NCBI RefSeq assembly: GCF_012034935.1
Contig: NZ_JAATEN010000027.1
Span: forward strand, 1-64,000
Direction of reading: 5' to 3'
Source: Streptomyces zingiberis
GTDB taxonomy: Bacteria; Actinomycetota; Actinomycetes; Streptomycetales; Streptomycetaceae
Length of the DNA stretch: 64,000 nt
Positions 43,577 to 52,590 of the stretch are shown one piece after another; within the stretch, counting starts at the first letter, position 1, and each line of letters begins with the position of its first letter. The translations under genes were made by a program, and so were the position numbers. The notes beneath the pieces were generated by a model. The model was not told where the DNA came from. It made no database searches and was given only the letters and a program-made list of their open reading frames with translations.

Positions 43577-45808
43577 TTACTGGGCCATGAAGGTCCACAG
43601 CAGGTTGGAGCTTCCGTCCCAGGTCCACTGCTTGGCAGTCGAGCCGGAGGCGACCTGGCCGCCGCCGTCGAGGGCGAGCCCGTTGCCGCGGTTGATGATG
43701 CTGTACCGGCCGTTGCCGCGGTCGGTGATCTGCCACTGCTGGTTGTTGCCGCCGCTCCAGGACGCCTGGCGCACGGTCGTGCCGCTCGCGGCGCCGTAGC
43801 TGTCGGCGACCATGCCGTTGCCACGGTTGACCAGGCGGTGGTAGCCGGTGCCGAGGTCCACGGCCTGCCAGTGGAGGTTGTGGTTGCCGTTCCAGGTCCA
43901 CTGCTTGAGGTCGCTGCCGGCCGTGGTGCTGCCCCCGCTGTCGAGGGCGAGCCCGTTGGTGGCGTTGGCGATCCGGAAGTAGGTGGCGGGGTTGAAGGTG
44001 ACCTTCAGGGAGGTGATCGCGTCGTTGCCGCCGCTGTTGCGCAGGTCGCCGTTGTCGGCGTCGAAGGTCCACGCCGTCCCGGAGAAGTTGTCCCCGGCGT
44101 AGCCGATCACCCGGAAGCCGGCGGGCACTCGCAGCGAGGAGATGGTGCGCGCCGCGAGGCCCCGGGACTGGAGCTGGGCCGCGGTGTAGGTGCCCAGCGG
44201 GAGCGTGGCGGCCGCCCCGGCGAACGAGACATCCGCGTGGGCGGATACGGACGCGCCGCCGCCACCGCCCGTGAGCGGGGGTATCGGGCCGGAGAAGGTG
44301 AACTTCAGGACGTAGGCGAGGGCGCTGTAGGGCGCCGAGGACGGCAGGGTGACCCGCAGGCCCGAGCCGTCCTGGGTGGGCGCGGGCAGGTCGGTGTAGG
44401 TGCCCGCGGTGGAGCCGAGCAGCTGGACGCGGGAGAGGGACGAGATGTCGAAGCGGCCGGACGCCAGGGTGCTGATCGTCGTCGATCCGCCGGGCCAGCC
44501 CAGGATCGTCGCGAACAGGACGGTGCCCGCCTTGTTGCGGGTGAAGCGGATGTCCCGGTTGGTGCCGGCGACAGGGGCGACGAAGGAACCGCCGCCCATC
44601 TTGGTCGGCCCCTCGCCGTGGACCGCCCAGGCGCGGGTGGCGTAGACGGCCTCGCCGAACCGCTTGAGGTGGTCGCCGATGGCGAGCAGCACGGTGCGCT
44701 GGCCCTGCGGAATCGTTCCATCAGCCATGGGGGCGATGTTGAGCAGCATGTTGCCGTTCTTGCTCACCCGGTCGATCAGCGAGTGCAGCATCTGCGCGGT
44801 GCTGTAGTAGCCGATGCCCCGGGTGTAGCACCAGCTGGAGCTGGAGATGGAGTCGTCGGTGAGCCAGTAGGGCTCGGTGATCTCCGCCGGCCCGCCCCGC
44901 TCGTAGTCGTACACCTGGCCCTTGTTGGTGAAGCCGTCCTTGTAGGTGGCCACGACCTCGCGGCCCCAGCTCTCGGCCTGGTTGTAGTAGTACGCCAGGA
45001 ACTCCAGGCGGCGGGACTCGTCGATGCGGTTCAGGGCGAAGTCCTGCCAGATGATGTCCGGCTGGCCCTGGTCCACGACCTCCTTGAGCTTGTCGTACCA
45101 GAGCTGGTTGTGCGCGGAGCTGCCGAGCTGGCCGTAGAGCTTACGCAGGCTCGCGGTGGACTGGGCGGGAACTCCCTCGAAGTAGCCGGTGAACTGGTAG
45201 GCGTGGTGCAGCGAGACGAGGAACTTCAGCCCCTTGGCGCGGATGGAGTCGCGGAAGATGCGCATCAGGTCCAGCCGGGGGCCGCGCTGGACCGAGTTCC
45301 ACTCGTTGACCGAGCTGTTCCACATCGAGAAGCCGTCGTGGTGCTCGCCCACCGGGCCGGCGAACTTGGCTCCGGCGTCGACGAAGAGCTGCGCCCAGTC
45401 GTCGGGGTCGAAGGCGCCACCGGCGGAGGCGAGCTTGGGGGCGAACTGGACGAAGTTGCCCGCCCGGTCCCGGGCCCCGTCGATGAAGTTGTGGTACGGC
45501 CACGCCGCCGGCTCGCCGTAGGTGGACCGGTGGTGGTTGTTGGCGGAGCTGCCGGAGAGGTACATGTTCCGCGGGTACCACTCGTTGTCGTACGCGGGGA
45601 CGCTGAAGACGCCCCAGTGGAAGTAGATGCCGAACTTGGCGTCCTGGAACCATTCCGGGGCCGCCGTGTGCTGGTCGATCGAGGGCCACGTCGGTAAGTA
45701 CGCGGCCGCGGCCGCGTGGGCGCGCGGGGCACCGAGCGTGAGGTTCGCCGTCGTGGCGGCGGCGACCCCGGCCGCCGCGGAGAGGAAGACGCGTCTGTTG
45801 ATCGTCAT
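43577..45808 (-). CDS. Secreted GH29 alpha-L-fucosidase with crystallin-like and ricin-type domains
   Basis: A 743-aa Tat-exported glycosidase. Leader: NRRVFLSAAAG with twin Arg. The GH29 catalytic domain spans about 45-360 (FGIYFHWGVFSVPAYDNEWYP; nucleophile region PDIIWQDFALNR) and is followed by a C-terminal beta-sandwich to about 490. Then comes a beta/gamma-crystallin-like module (about 515-605; ISSLRVPAGFRVIGYAGDNF) and a ricin-type beta-trefoil (about 610-743) with three QxW repeats (HLHWQ-, NQQWQ- and NLLWTF-type). It would release L-fucose from glycans or plant polymers outside the cell, feeding the fucose pathway encoded next to it. The ATG follows GAAAGG. Motifs shared with the fucose operon promoters lie upstream. 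Confidence 0.92.
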   Translation of the reverse strand: MTINRRVFLSAAAGVAAATTANLTLGAPRAHAAAAAYLPTWPSIDQHTAAPEWFQDAKFGIYFHWGVFSVPAYDNEWYPRNMYLSGSSANNHHRSTYGEPAAWPYHNFIDGARDRAGNFVQFAPKLASAGGAFDPDDWAQLFVDAGAKFAGPVGEHHDGFSMWNSSVNEWNSVQRGPRLDLMRIFRDSIRAKGLKFLVSLHHAYQFTGYFEGVPAQSTASLRKLYGQLGSSAHNQLWYDKLKEVVDQGQPDIIWQDFALNRIDESRRLEFLAYYYNQAESWGREVVATYKDGFTNKGQVYDYERGGPAEITEPYWLTDDSISSSSWCYTRGIGYYSTAQMLHSLIDRVSKNGNMLLNIAPMADGTIPQGQRTVLLAIGDHLKRFGEAVYATRAWAVHGEGPTKMGGGSFVAPVAGTNRDIRFTRNKAGTVLFATILGWPGGSTTISTLASGRFDISSLSRVQLLGSTAGTYTDLPAPTQDGSGLRVTLPSSAPYSALAYVLKFTFSGPIPPLTGGGGGASVSAHADVSFAGAAATLPLGTYTAAQLQSRGLAARTISSLRVPAGFRVIGYAGDNFSGTAWTFDADNGDLRNSGGNDAITSLKVTFNPATYFRIANATNGLALDSGGSTTAGSDLKQWTWNGNHNLHWQAVDLGTGYHRLVNRGNGMVADSYGAASGTTVRQASWSGGNNQQWQITDRGNGRYSIINRGNGLALDGGGQVASGSTAKQWTWDGSSNLLWTFMAQ

Positions 45809-45842
45809 GGGGGGCCTTTCGGCGGTGGGACATGAGGGGGAG

Positions 45843-45927
45843 GACATGGGGGTAGCGCCGCGCTCCGGCACGGCACCGATACATCCCATGTCGAATCAGA
45901 AATCCCATCTCCTCGCGCGCCTGTCAA
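45843..45927 (-). promoter_or_regulatory. Fucosidase promoter with shared fucose-regulon motifs
   Basis: Read on the reverse strand, TTGACA (45922-45927) is followed by ATGGGAT (45902-45908), then GACATGGGATG (45882-45892). A further CCCATGTC in the opposite orientation lies at 45843-45850. The GACATGGGATG element is identical to the CATCCCATGTC elements at 50179 and 50320, which suggests control by the GntR-family regulator at 49289-50134. The -10 hexamer is not clear. Confidence 0.6.
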
Positions 45928-46199
45928 CGCTTTGCGCTCGGGTGACCCGAATGAAGGGGGTCAGGACTCGCTGACAGAGCGCCTGAAAGGCGCGCCAAAG
46001 CGGCAGATGCGACATCACATGTCTGGGGAGGAGTGGCGCCGGCCCGCGTCACGCCCGCCGGGGCCGCCGGCCGCCCGCGGGGCCCCTGGCGGGCGTGATC
46101 CGTCCGGCCACAGGGCCGGTTCCGCCCCGGTGCCCGGCGCACGGCGGCCGGCCCCTCCGGGAAAGCCCGTGAGCGGCCGTGGCCGGGGCCGAGGCCCTG

Positions 46200-46218
46200 C
46201 CCGGCCCGCCGGGCCGGG
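46200..46218 (-). terminator. Terminator of fucose catabolic operon
   Basis: CCCGGCCC / GGGCCGGG stem with a 3-nt loop, 9 bp past the stop of the fuconolactonase gene. Confidence 0.6.
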
Positions 46219-46226
46219 CCCGCGGG

Positions 46227-47180
46227 TCAGCGCCCTGGGCGCTCGTCCAGCCGGTAGACGCGTGCGGCCGTGCCGCCGAAGACCGCCGCGTGTTCCGGGG
46301 CGGAGAGGCCGGCCGTCAGCTCCTCGGCGAGCGCGAGGACCTCGCCGTACGAGCCGGCGGCCGTCAGGCAGACCGGCCAGTCGGAGCCGAACATCACCCG
46401 GGCGGGCCCGAAGGTGTCCAGGACCGCGCGGGCGTAGGGGCGGAGGCCCGTCACCGTCCAGGCGCCGGGACCGGCCTCGGTGACCAGGCCGGAGAGCTTG
46501 CAGGAGACGTTCGACTCGGCGGCCAGTTCGGCGGTGAGGGAGGCCCAGGGTTCCAGGGCGCCGGAGGCGACGGGTGGCTTGGCGGCGTGGTCGAGTACGA
46601 AGGTCAGTTCGGGAACGGCGCGCACGGCGGCGATCGCCGCGGGAAGCTGGTGGGGGCGGACGAGCAGGTCGTAGGCGAGGCCGTGGGCGGCGACGGTCCG
46701 CAGCCCGGCGACGACCTCCGGGCGCGCCAGCCAGGCGGGGTCCGGTTCGCCCTGGACGAGGTGGCGGATCCCGGCGAGGTACCGTCCGCCGCGGCTCTCG
46801 CGGAGGGCGTGCAGTTCACCGGCCAGGCCGGGGGCCGTGAGGTCGGCCCAGCCGACGACGGCGCCGATCAGCGCCTGGTCCTCGGCGGTGGCGAGGAACT
46901 CCCGCGTCTCGGTGGCATCGGCGAGGACCTGCACCAGGACGGTGCGGCCGATTCCGGCCGCGCCCGCCGCCTCCGCCAGTTCCGTGGGGGTGAAATCCCG
47001 TCGCACGGCGGCCAGTTCGGGGGCGTCCAGCCAGCCGTGCGGGCGGCGGGACAGCTCCCAGAGGTGGTGATGCGCGTCGACCCTGAGGGGCCCGGCCGCG
47101 GGCACCTCTCCCGCACCGGCCACGGGTTCGGGCAGGCCTCCGTCACCGGCACGGCGCGCCGGCTCCTCACCCCGCGTCAT
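46227..47180 (-). CDS. Amidohydrolase-2 lactonase, probable L-fuconolactonase
   Basis: A 317-aa TIM-barrel hydrolase of the amidohydrolase-2 group. HHH metal-site start VDAHHHLWE near residue 35, TVLVQVL, IRHLVQGEPD, VLDHAAKPP, the SCKLSGL strand and MFGSDWPV with the catalytic Asp are all present. This is the pattern of L-fuconolactone and related sugar lactonases. It would open L-fuconolactone to L-fuconate, step 2 of the non-phosphorylating fucose pathway. The ATG overlaps the aldo/keto reductase stop (ATGA). The first 30 residues are low complexity. Confidence 0.88.
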   Translation of the reverse strand: MTRGEEPARRAGDGGLPEPVAGAGEVPAAGPLRVDAHHHLWELSRRPHGWLDAPELAAVRRDFTPTELAEAAGAAGIGRTVLVQVLADATETREFLATAEDQALIGAVVGWADLTAPGLAGELHALRESRGGRYLAGIRHLVQGEPDPAWLARPEVVAGLRTVAAHGLAYDLLVRPHQLPAAIAAVRAVPELTFVLDHAAKPPVASGALEPWASLTAELAAESNVSCKLSGLVTEAGPGAWTVTGLRPYARAVLDTFGPARVMFGSDWPVCLTAAGSYGEVLALAEELTAGLSAPEHAAVFGGTAARVYRLDERPGR

Positions 47181-48292
47181 GGGCCCACCGCCCCGGCCGC
47201 CGTCAGGTCGTCCCACAGCGTTTCGGGCAGGTCCAGCGTGGCGTGCGCGACGTTCTCCCGTACCTCCGCCGCGCTGCGCGCGCCCACCACCACCGAGGAG
47301 ACGGCCGGGTGCCGCAGCGGGAACTGGAGCGCCGCCGCCGCGAGCGGCACCCCGTGGTCGGCGCAGACGCGGGACAAGGCGCGGGCGCGGTCGAGGACCG
47401 GGCGGGGCGCCGGGACGTAGTCATAGGTGGCGCCGGGACGGGGATCGGCCAGGACACCGCTGTTGAAGACGCCGCCGGCCAGCACGCCGACCTTCCGGCG
47501 CGCGCACAGGGGCAGCAGTTCCGCCTCGGCGGAGCGGTCGAGCAGCGAGTACCGTCCGGCGACGAGGACGCAGTCCAGATCGGTTTCCTCGACGAAGCGG
47601 ACCAGCATCCGGGTCTGGTTCATGCCCGCGCCGATCGCCTTGACGAGACCTTGGTCCCGCAGCCGCGCCAGGGCGGGGAAGGCGCCGGTCAGGGCCTCGG
47701 CGTAGTGCTCGTCGGGGTCGTGGACGAGGAGGATGTCGAAGGCGTCCAGCCCGGTGCGCTCCAGGCTCTCGGAGACGGAGCGGTGCACGCCCTCCGCGCT
47801 GTAGTCCCGGACGCGGACCAGGCCCGGGGCCCCGTGGAAGCCCTCGTCGCCGTCGGCCGGGTCGCCGGGCACGAGCAGCCGGCCCACCTTGGTCGACACC
47901 GTGGCCCGTCCGGCCGGGCGGGCGGCCAGGAACGCGCCGAGCCGCTGTTCGGCCAGGCCGGCGCCGTAGTGCGGGGCGGTGTCGAAGTAGCGGACGCCGG
48001 CCTCCCAGGCGGCCGTCAGCGTCTCCTCGGCCTCCGCCGCCCCGACCGCGGCGAACAGCCCGGCCAGCGGCGCCGTACCCAGGCCGAGACGGCCGACGGT
48101 CGCGCCCCGGCGGCCGATGGCCACCCGCTCGGCGAGCAGACCGGTGGACGGAGCGGCGGGCGGCTCCTGGGGCGTCCCTGACTGGGGGCCGGACTGCGGG
48201 CCGGACTGGGGGCTGGAGTGGGGGCTGGAGTGCGGGCCGGACCGGGGGCCGGAGTGCGGGCCGGCGGGCCGCCGCGCGGGCGGGCCGCTCAT
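47177..48292 (-). CDS. Aldo/keto reductase, probable L-fucose dehydrogenase
   Basis: A 371-aa aldo/keto reductase of the L-fucose / D-threo-aldose 1-dehydrogenase type. The tetrad is Asp and Tyr in FDTAPHYGAG, Lys in STKVGR, and His in LLVHDPDEHY. The oxidation of L-fucose to L-fuconolactone fits its place between a lactonase and a diketo-acid hydrolase. Unusually, residues 9-40 are a repeat of GP(H/R/Q)S tetrapeptides encoded by the 12-bp tandem array at 48179-48262. It overlaps both neighbours by 4 nt (ATGA). Confidence 0.88.
   Translation of the reverse strand: MSGPPARRPAGPHSGPRSGPHSSPHSSPQSGPQSGPQSGTPQEPPAAPSTGLLAERVAIGRRGATVGRLGLGTAPLAGLFAAVGAAEAEETLTAAWEAGVRYFDTAPHYGAGLAEQRLGAFLAARPAGRATVSTKVGRLLVPGDPADGDEGFHGAPGLVRVRDYSAEGVHRSVSESLERTGLDAFDILLVHDPDEHYAEALTGAFPALARLRDQGLVKAIGAGMNQTRMLVRFVEETDLDCVLVAGRYSLLDRSAEAELLPLCARRKVGVLAGGVFNSGVLADPRPGATYDYVPAPRPVLDRARALSRVCADHGVPLAAAALQFPLRHPAVSSVVVGARSAAEVRENVAHATLDLPETLWDDLTAAGAVGP
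48179..48262 (-). repeat. 12-bp tandem repeat inside fucose dehydrogenase gene
   Basis: Seven imperfect copies of GGACTGCGGGCC-type units in frame, giving a Gly-Pro-x-Ser tail before the conserved barrel. Repeat number probably varies between strains. Confidence 0.88.
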
Positions 48293-49146
48293 CCGGCCTG
48301 CCCGATGGTGTGCTGCTGGGCACCCAGCCGTTCGATCTCGACCCGCACCACGTCCCCGGCGCGCAGATACGGGAAGTCGTTGCCCGCACCGAGCGCCACC
48401 CCGGCGGGCGTGCCGGTGTTGATGAGGTCGCCGGGGTCCAGCACCATGAACTGGCTGAGGTACCAGACCACATGGCGCACGTCGAAGATCATGTTCTTGG
48501 TGTGGCCGTCCTGGCGCAGCTCGTCGTTGACGTACAGCCGCATCGCCAGGTTCTGCGGGTCGCCCACCTCGTCGGCGGTGACCAGCCAGGGGCCGAGGGG
48601 GTTGAACGTCTCGCAGGACTTGCCCTTGTCCCACTGGCCGCCGCGTTCGAGCTGGAACTCCCGTTCGCTGACGTCGTCGGCGATCGCGTACCCCGCGATG
48701 ACCCGCCCGGCGTCCGCCGGGCTCTCCAGGTAGCGCGCCGTCGCGCCGATCACCACGGCCAGTTCGACCTCGTAGTCGGTCTTGGTGGAGCCGCGCGGGA
48801 CGAGCACCTCGTCGTCGGGACCGACGACCGTGTTGGACGCCTTCATGAAGACGACCGGCTCGGCGGGCGGCTCGGCGCCGGTCTCGGCCGCGTGGTCGGT
48901 GTAGTTGAGGCCGACGCAGACCACCTTGCCGGGCCGGGCCACGGGCGCTCCGAACCGCAGGCCCGTGAGGTCCAGCGGCCGCAGCCGCCCTTCGGCGAGC
49001 GCCGCCGCGGCCCGCCCGGGGCCGCCGGAGGCGAGGAAGGGGCCGTCGATGTCGGTCGTCAGTCCGGACAGGTCCCACGCCGTTCCCTCGCCGTCGAGCA
49101 GAACGGGGGTCTCGGCGCCGGGCGCGCCCACACGAGCGAGTCTCAC
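48289..49146 (-). CDS. FAH-family hydrolase, probable 2,4-diketo-3-deoxy-L-fuconate hydrolase
   Basis: A 285-aa fumarylacetoacetate hydrolase-fold enzyme. The metal-binding signature is YEVELAVVIG with its acidic residues. Also present are GKVVCVGLNYTDHAAE, FMKASNTVVGP, WDKGKSCETFNPLGPW, and the C-terminal INTGTPAGVALG. Enzymes of this subgroup split 2,4-diketo-3-deoxy-L-fuconate into pyruvate and L-lactate, the last pathway step. The GTG start follows CAGGAG. It leads a run of three overlapping genes and lies 142 bp after the GntR gene on the same strand, so all four may be one operon. Confidence 0.9.
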   Translation of the reverse strand: MRLARVGAPGAETPVLLDGEGTAWDLSGLTTDIDGPFLASGGPGRAAAALAEGRLRPLDLTGLRFGAPVARPGKVVCVGLNYTDHAAETGAEPPAEPVVFMKASNTVVGPDDEVLVPRGSTKTDYEVELAVVIGATARYLESPADAGRVIAGYAIADDVSEREFQLERGGQWDKGKSCETFNPLGPWLVTADEVGDPQNLAMRLYVNDELRQDGHTKNMIFDVRHVVWYLSQFMVLDPGDLINTGTPAGVALGAGNDFPYLRAGDVVRVEIERLGAQQHTIGQAG

Positions 49147-49288
49147 AGGGCAACTCCTGGGGTTCCTGGTGGCGGGGTGCGGGGTGTCGGGTGTCGGGGG
49201 CCGGGGCCGGTACCGGCGGCCCCGGGTGCGAGGGGGCGGGTGCGGGCGGCGGGTGGTCCCGGGCCGTGCGCCGCCACCGGTCAGGCGC

Positions 49289-50134
49289 TCACGCGCCGTC
49301 CGCCCCGCGGTGCGCTGCCGGGTGCCGGTGGGCCCGGTGCGGGGGGCGGTGGATGTCCGGCGGGTGGGGGGCGTCCGGGGGCCGGTGGCGGTCGGAGGGC
49401 GGGGGGCCCTCGGACGGCGGAGGGTGGCCGGAGGGGCGGTGGGCGGACGCGTCGCCGCCCGTCAGATGCTCGCGGAGCCACTGCTCCGTCGTGCTGACGT
49501 GGAGCAGCGCGGCGGCCTCGGCGAGCGCCGGGTCCCGGGCGGCGAGGGCCTGGTGGATCGCCCGGTGCTCCGCGAGCGTGCGCTCGCCCGCGTCGGAATC
49601 GACCAGCCCGCGCCAGACGCGGGCCCGGATCGTGCGGCTGGAGATGCCCTCCAGCAGGGTGACCAGGGTGCTGTTCCCGGTGGCGGCGGCGACGGCGCGG
49701 TGGAAGGCGGCATCGTGCCGGGTGAGCAGCTCGGCGTCGTCCCGGGCCGCCGTCATCGCGTCGAGGTGGCCTTTGACCTCGGCCAGCCCCTCGTCCGTGA
49801 TGCGGGCGGCGGCCAGCCCGGTGGCCACCGGCTCGAACAGCCTGCGGACCTCGGTCAGTTCCAGCAGGGTGTCACCGCGCAGCAGCTCCACGGCCGAGCC
49901 CAGGCCCTCCAGCAGCAGGGCCGGCTCCAGACTGGTGACATAGGTGCCGTCACCGCGCCTGATCTCCAGCACCCGCGCCACCACGAGGGCCTTGACCGCC
50001 TCGCGCATCAGATTGCGCGACAGGCCCAGCTCGGCGGCGAGTTGCTGTTCGGGCGGCAGTTTCGCCCCGGGGGGCAGCTCGCCGGACTGGATGAGTTCCC
50101 GGATCCGCTGGATGGCCTTGTCGGTCAGTGACAT
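49289..50134 (-). CDS. GntR-family regulator with FCD domain, probable fucose regulator
   Basis: A 281-aa FadR-type regulator. N-terminal winged helix: AIQRIRELIQSGELPPGAKLP, then LGLSRNLMREAVKAL. An all-helical FCD ligand domain (about 85-215) carries metal/ligand residues in RHDAAFHRAVA and AEHRAIHQAL. Residues 225-281 are a Pro/His/Ser-rich tail without structure. I chose the ATG behind GGAG. A GTG 12 nt upstream is possible. It is divergent from the fuconate dehydratase operon, and the CATCCCATGTC motifs at both ends of the locus are the obvious candidate targets. The inducer is probably L-fucose or a pathway acid. Confidence 0.88.
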   Translation of the reverse strand: MSLTDKAIQRIRELIQSGELPPGAKLPPEQQLAAELGLSRNLMREAVKALVVARVLEIRRGDGTYVTSLEPALLLEGLGSAVELLRGDTLLELTEVRRLFEPVATGLAAARITDEGLAEVKGHLDAMTAARDDAELLTRHDAAFHRAVAAATGNSTLVTLLEGISSRTIRARVWRGLVDSDAGERTLAEHRAIHQALAARDPALAEAAALLHVSTTEQWLREHLTGGDASAHRPSGHPPPSEGPPPSDRHRPPDAPHPPDIHRPPHRAHRHPAAHRGADGA

Positions 50135-50178
50135 CGGTCGCTCCACACCCCCTGTTGTGCGGGGTCAGGCTAACAGGG

Positions 50179-50189
50179 CATCCCATGTC
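50179..50189. promoter_or_regulatory. Fucose-regulon motif CATCCCATGTC, site near GntR gene
   Basis: Exact copy of the 11-bp motif found at 45882-45892 and 50320-50330. It is 45 bp before the GntR gene start, so it may provide autoregulation. Confidence 0.6.
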
Positions 50190-50288
50190 CCGGAACGGCG
50201 CCGGAGGACGATCCGTCACGGGCCGCCCGCGCCACCACCGTTCAGCCGCGAACTTTCGGGAATCGGCGGTGAGTTCCGTACCGCCCCC

Positions 50289-50338
50289 TGGACACCACTC
50301 CACCCCCCACGTATAAATCCATCCCATGTCACGGGATG
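50289..50338 (+). promoter_or_regulatory. Promoter and palindromic operator of fuconate dehydratase operon
   Basis: TGGACA (50289-50294) and TATAAA (50312-50317) with a 17-bp spacer form a good promoter. Directly after it, CATCCC (50320-50325) pairs with GGGATG (50333-50338) around ATGTCAC, an inverted repeat placed over the transcription start. It contains the shared CATCCCATGTC element, which is a strong candidate site for the divergent GntR-family protein. Confidence 0.75.
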
Positions 50339-50485
50339 TGATTCCTCAGATCGCGACCTCGACACCGACGACTCACGCACCGCACGCACCGCTCGCACCG
50401 CACGTCCAGCACGTACCGCACGTGACGACACCGGACCGCGCCGGGCACGGCGCCACCGGTTCCCGGAAAGGGCGCGTGGCCGTCC

Positions 50486-51793
50486 ATGGCTGAGCTGATC
50501 ACCGCCGTCGAGGCGGCCGACATCCGCTTCCCGACCTCCCTCGACCTCGACGGCTCGGACGCCATGAACCCCGAGCCCGACTACTCGGGCACCTACGTCA
50601 CCGTGCGGACCGGTGCCGGAGCCGTCGGCCACGGCCTGGCGTTCACCGTGGGGCGCGGCAACGAGGTGACGGTCGCCGCCGTCCGCGCCCTGGCGGAGCT
50701 GGTCACGGGTCTGCCGGTGGAGGAGGTCCTGGCCGACCTCGGGGCGTTCTCCCGGCGCCTGACCGGGGACAGCCAACTGCGCTGGCTGGGACCGGAGAAG
50801 GGGGTCATCCACATGGCCGCCGCCGCGATCGTCAACGCGGTGTGGGACCTGTACGGCCGCCGGGAGGGCAAGCCCGTCTGGCGGCTGCTCGCGGAGATGG
50901 AGCCGGAACGCCTGGTCTCCCTCGTCGACTTCCGCTACCTGCGGGACGCCCTCACCCCCGGGGAGGCGCTGGAGATCCTGCGGCGCGCCGAACCCGGCCG
51001 TGCGGAACGCACCGAGCGGCTGCTCGCGGAGGGGTTCCCCGCGTACACCACCACCCCGGGGTGGCTGGGCTACTCCGACGAGAAACTGGTCCGGCTGGCG
51101 AAGGAGGCCGTGGCCGACGGATTCACGCTGATCAAGCTGAAGGTCGGGGCGGACCCCGAGGAGGACGTCCGGCGGCTGCGGCTGGCCCGCGAGGCCGTCG
51201 GCCCGGACATCCGGATCGCGGTCGACGCCAACCAGGCGTGGGGTGTGGAGCAGGCGGTGGAGTGGATGCGCCGGCTCGCCCCGTATGAGCCCTACTGGAT
51301 CGAGGAGCCGACCTCCCCCGACGACATCCTGGGCCACGCGGCGGTCCGCGAGGCGGTGGCCCCGGTGAAGGTGGCCACCGGGGAGCACATCCACAACCAG
51401 GTGATGTTCAAGCAGTTCCTCCAGGCGGGCGCCCTGGACGTGCTGCAACTCGACGCCAGCCGCACGGCGGGCGTGACGGAGAACGTCGCGGTCCTCCTGC
51501 TCGCCGCGAAGTTCGGCGTCCCGGTCTGCCCGCACGCGGGCGGCCTGGGCCTGTGCGAGATGGTCCAGCACCTGGCGATGTTCGACTACGTAGCGGTGTC
51601 GGGCAGCGCGGAGGGCCAGGTCGTCGAGTACATCGACCATCTGCACGAGCACTTCACCGACCCGGTGCGGGTCCGCGGGGGACGCTACCTGGCGCCGTCC
51701 GCCCCCGGTCTCAGCGCGGAACTCCGGGCGGATTCGGCCGCGGCGCACCGCCATCCCGACGGAGCGGTGTGGCGGCGGAAGGACGCGCGATGA
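50486..51793 (+). CDS. L-fuconate dehydratase, enolase superfamily
   Basis: A 435-aa enolase-superfamily acid-sugar dehydratase. The N-terminal capping domain includes the family phrase FPTSLDLDGSDAMNPEPDYS. In the barrel, KxK is LIKLKVG, the metal ligands are Asp in AVDANQAWG and Glu in WIEEPT and TGEH, and the general base His lies in CPHAGGLGL. Length and phrases are those of L-fuconate dehydratase, which makes 2-keto-3-deoxy-L-fuconate. It is first in the plus-strand fucose operon. The stop overlaps the SDR start (ATGA). Confidence 0.93.
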   Translation: MAELITAVEAADIRFPTSLDLDGSDAMNPEPDYSGTYVTVRTGAGAVGHGLAFTVGRGNEVTVAAVRALAELVTGLPVEEVLADLGAFSRRLTGDSQLRWLGPEKGVIHMAAAAIVNAVWDLYGRREGKPVWRLLAEMEPERLVSLVDFRYLRDALTPGEALEILRRAEPGRAERTERLLAEGFPAYTTTPGWLGYSDEKLVRLAKEAVADGFTLIKLKVGADPEEDVRRLRLAREAVGPDIRIAVDANQAWGVEQAVEWMRRLAPYEPYWIEEPTSPDDILGHAAVREAVAPVKVATGEHIHNQVMFKQFLQAGALDVLQLDASRTAGVTENVAVLLLAAKFGVPVCPHAGGLGLCEMVQHLAMFDYVAVSGSAEGQVVEYIDHLHEHFTDPVRVRGGRYLAPSAPGLSAELRADSAAAHRHPDGAVWRRKDAR

Positions 51794-52590
51794 ACGCGGC
51801 GGCGGAGAGGGAGCCGGTCCCCGGGGCGGGGGACCCGCCCGTGCGGGAGCTCGACGGGCTCCGGGCCGTCGTCACGGGCGGGGCGTCCGGCATCGGCCTG
51901 GCCACCGCCCGGCTGCTGGCCGCACGGGGCGCCCGGGTCGTCTGTCTCGACCTCGCCCCGGACGGCCTGCCCGCACCGCTGACCGGCATCCGGGCCGACG
52001 TGTCCGACGCGGGGGTGGCCGGGGCCGTCGAGCGGGCCGCCGCGTCACTGGGCGGCGTCGACATCCTCGTGAACAACGCCGGTATCGGGGCGCAGGGCGC
52101 CATCGGGGAGAACGACGACGCCGAGTGGCGCCGGGTCTTCGAGGTCAACGTCTTCGGTGTCGTCCGCGTCACCCGCGCGGCGCTCCCCTTCCTCCGCCGC
52201 TCCGCCCACGCCTCCGTCGTCAACACCTGTTCGATCGCGGCGACGGCCGGACTGCCGCAGCGGGCGCTCTACTCCGCCACCAAGGGCGCCGTGCTGTCGC
52301 TGACCCTGGCCTCGGCGGCCGACCTGGTGACCGAGAACATCCGCGTCAACTGCGTCAACCCCGGCACCGTCGACACCCCGTGGATCGGGCGGCTGCTGGA
52401 CCGGGCCCCCGACCCCGGGGCCGAGCGCGCCGCGCTCAGTGCCCGCCAGCCCATCGGCCGGCTCGTCCACGCGGACGAGGTGGCGGCCGCCATCGCCTAT
52501 CTCGCGAGCCCGCTGTCCGGCTCCACCACCGGCACCGCCCTCCCGGTGGACGGCGGCATGAGCGGACTCCGTCTCCGCCCCCGCACCTGA
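51790..52590 (+). CDS. SDR, probable 2-keto-3-deoxy-L-fuconate dehydrogenase
   Basis: A 266-aa classical SDR. NAD-binding TGGASGIGLATARLL, NNAGIG, catalytic Ser in VVNTCSIAA, YSATKGA with YxxxK, and the FabG-like end LPVDGGM. It is translationally coupled to the fuconate dehydratase. In the known pathway the next step is NAD-dependent oxidation of 2-keto-3-deoxy-L-fuconate to the 2,4-diketo acid, so that role is assigned from context. Confidence 0.9.
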   Translation: MNAAAEREPVPGAGDPPVRELDGLRAVVTGGASGIGLATARLLAARGARVVCLDLAPDGLPAPLTGIRADVSDAGVAGAVERAAASLGGVDILVNNAGIGAQGAIGENDDAEWRRVFEVNVFGVVRVTRAALPFLRRSAHASVVNTCSIAATAGLPQRALYSATKGAVLSLTLASAADLVTENIRVNCVNPGTVDTPWIGRLLDRAPDPGAERAALSARQPIGRLVHADEVAAAIAYLASPLSGSTTGTALPVDGGMSGLRLRPRT

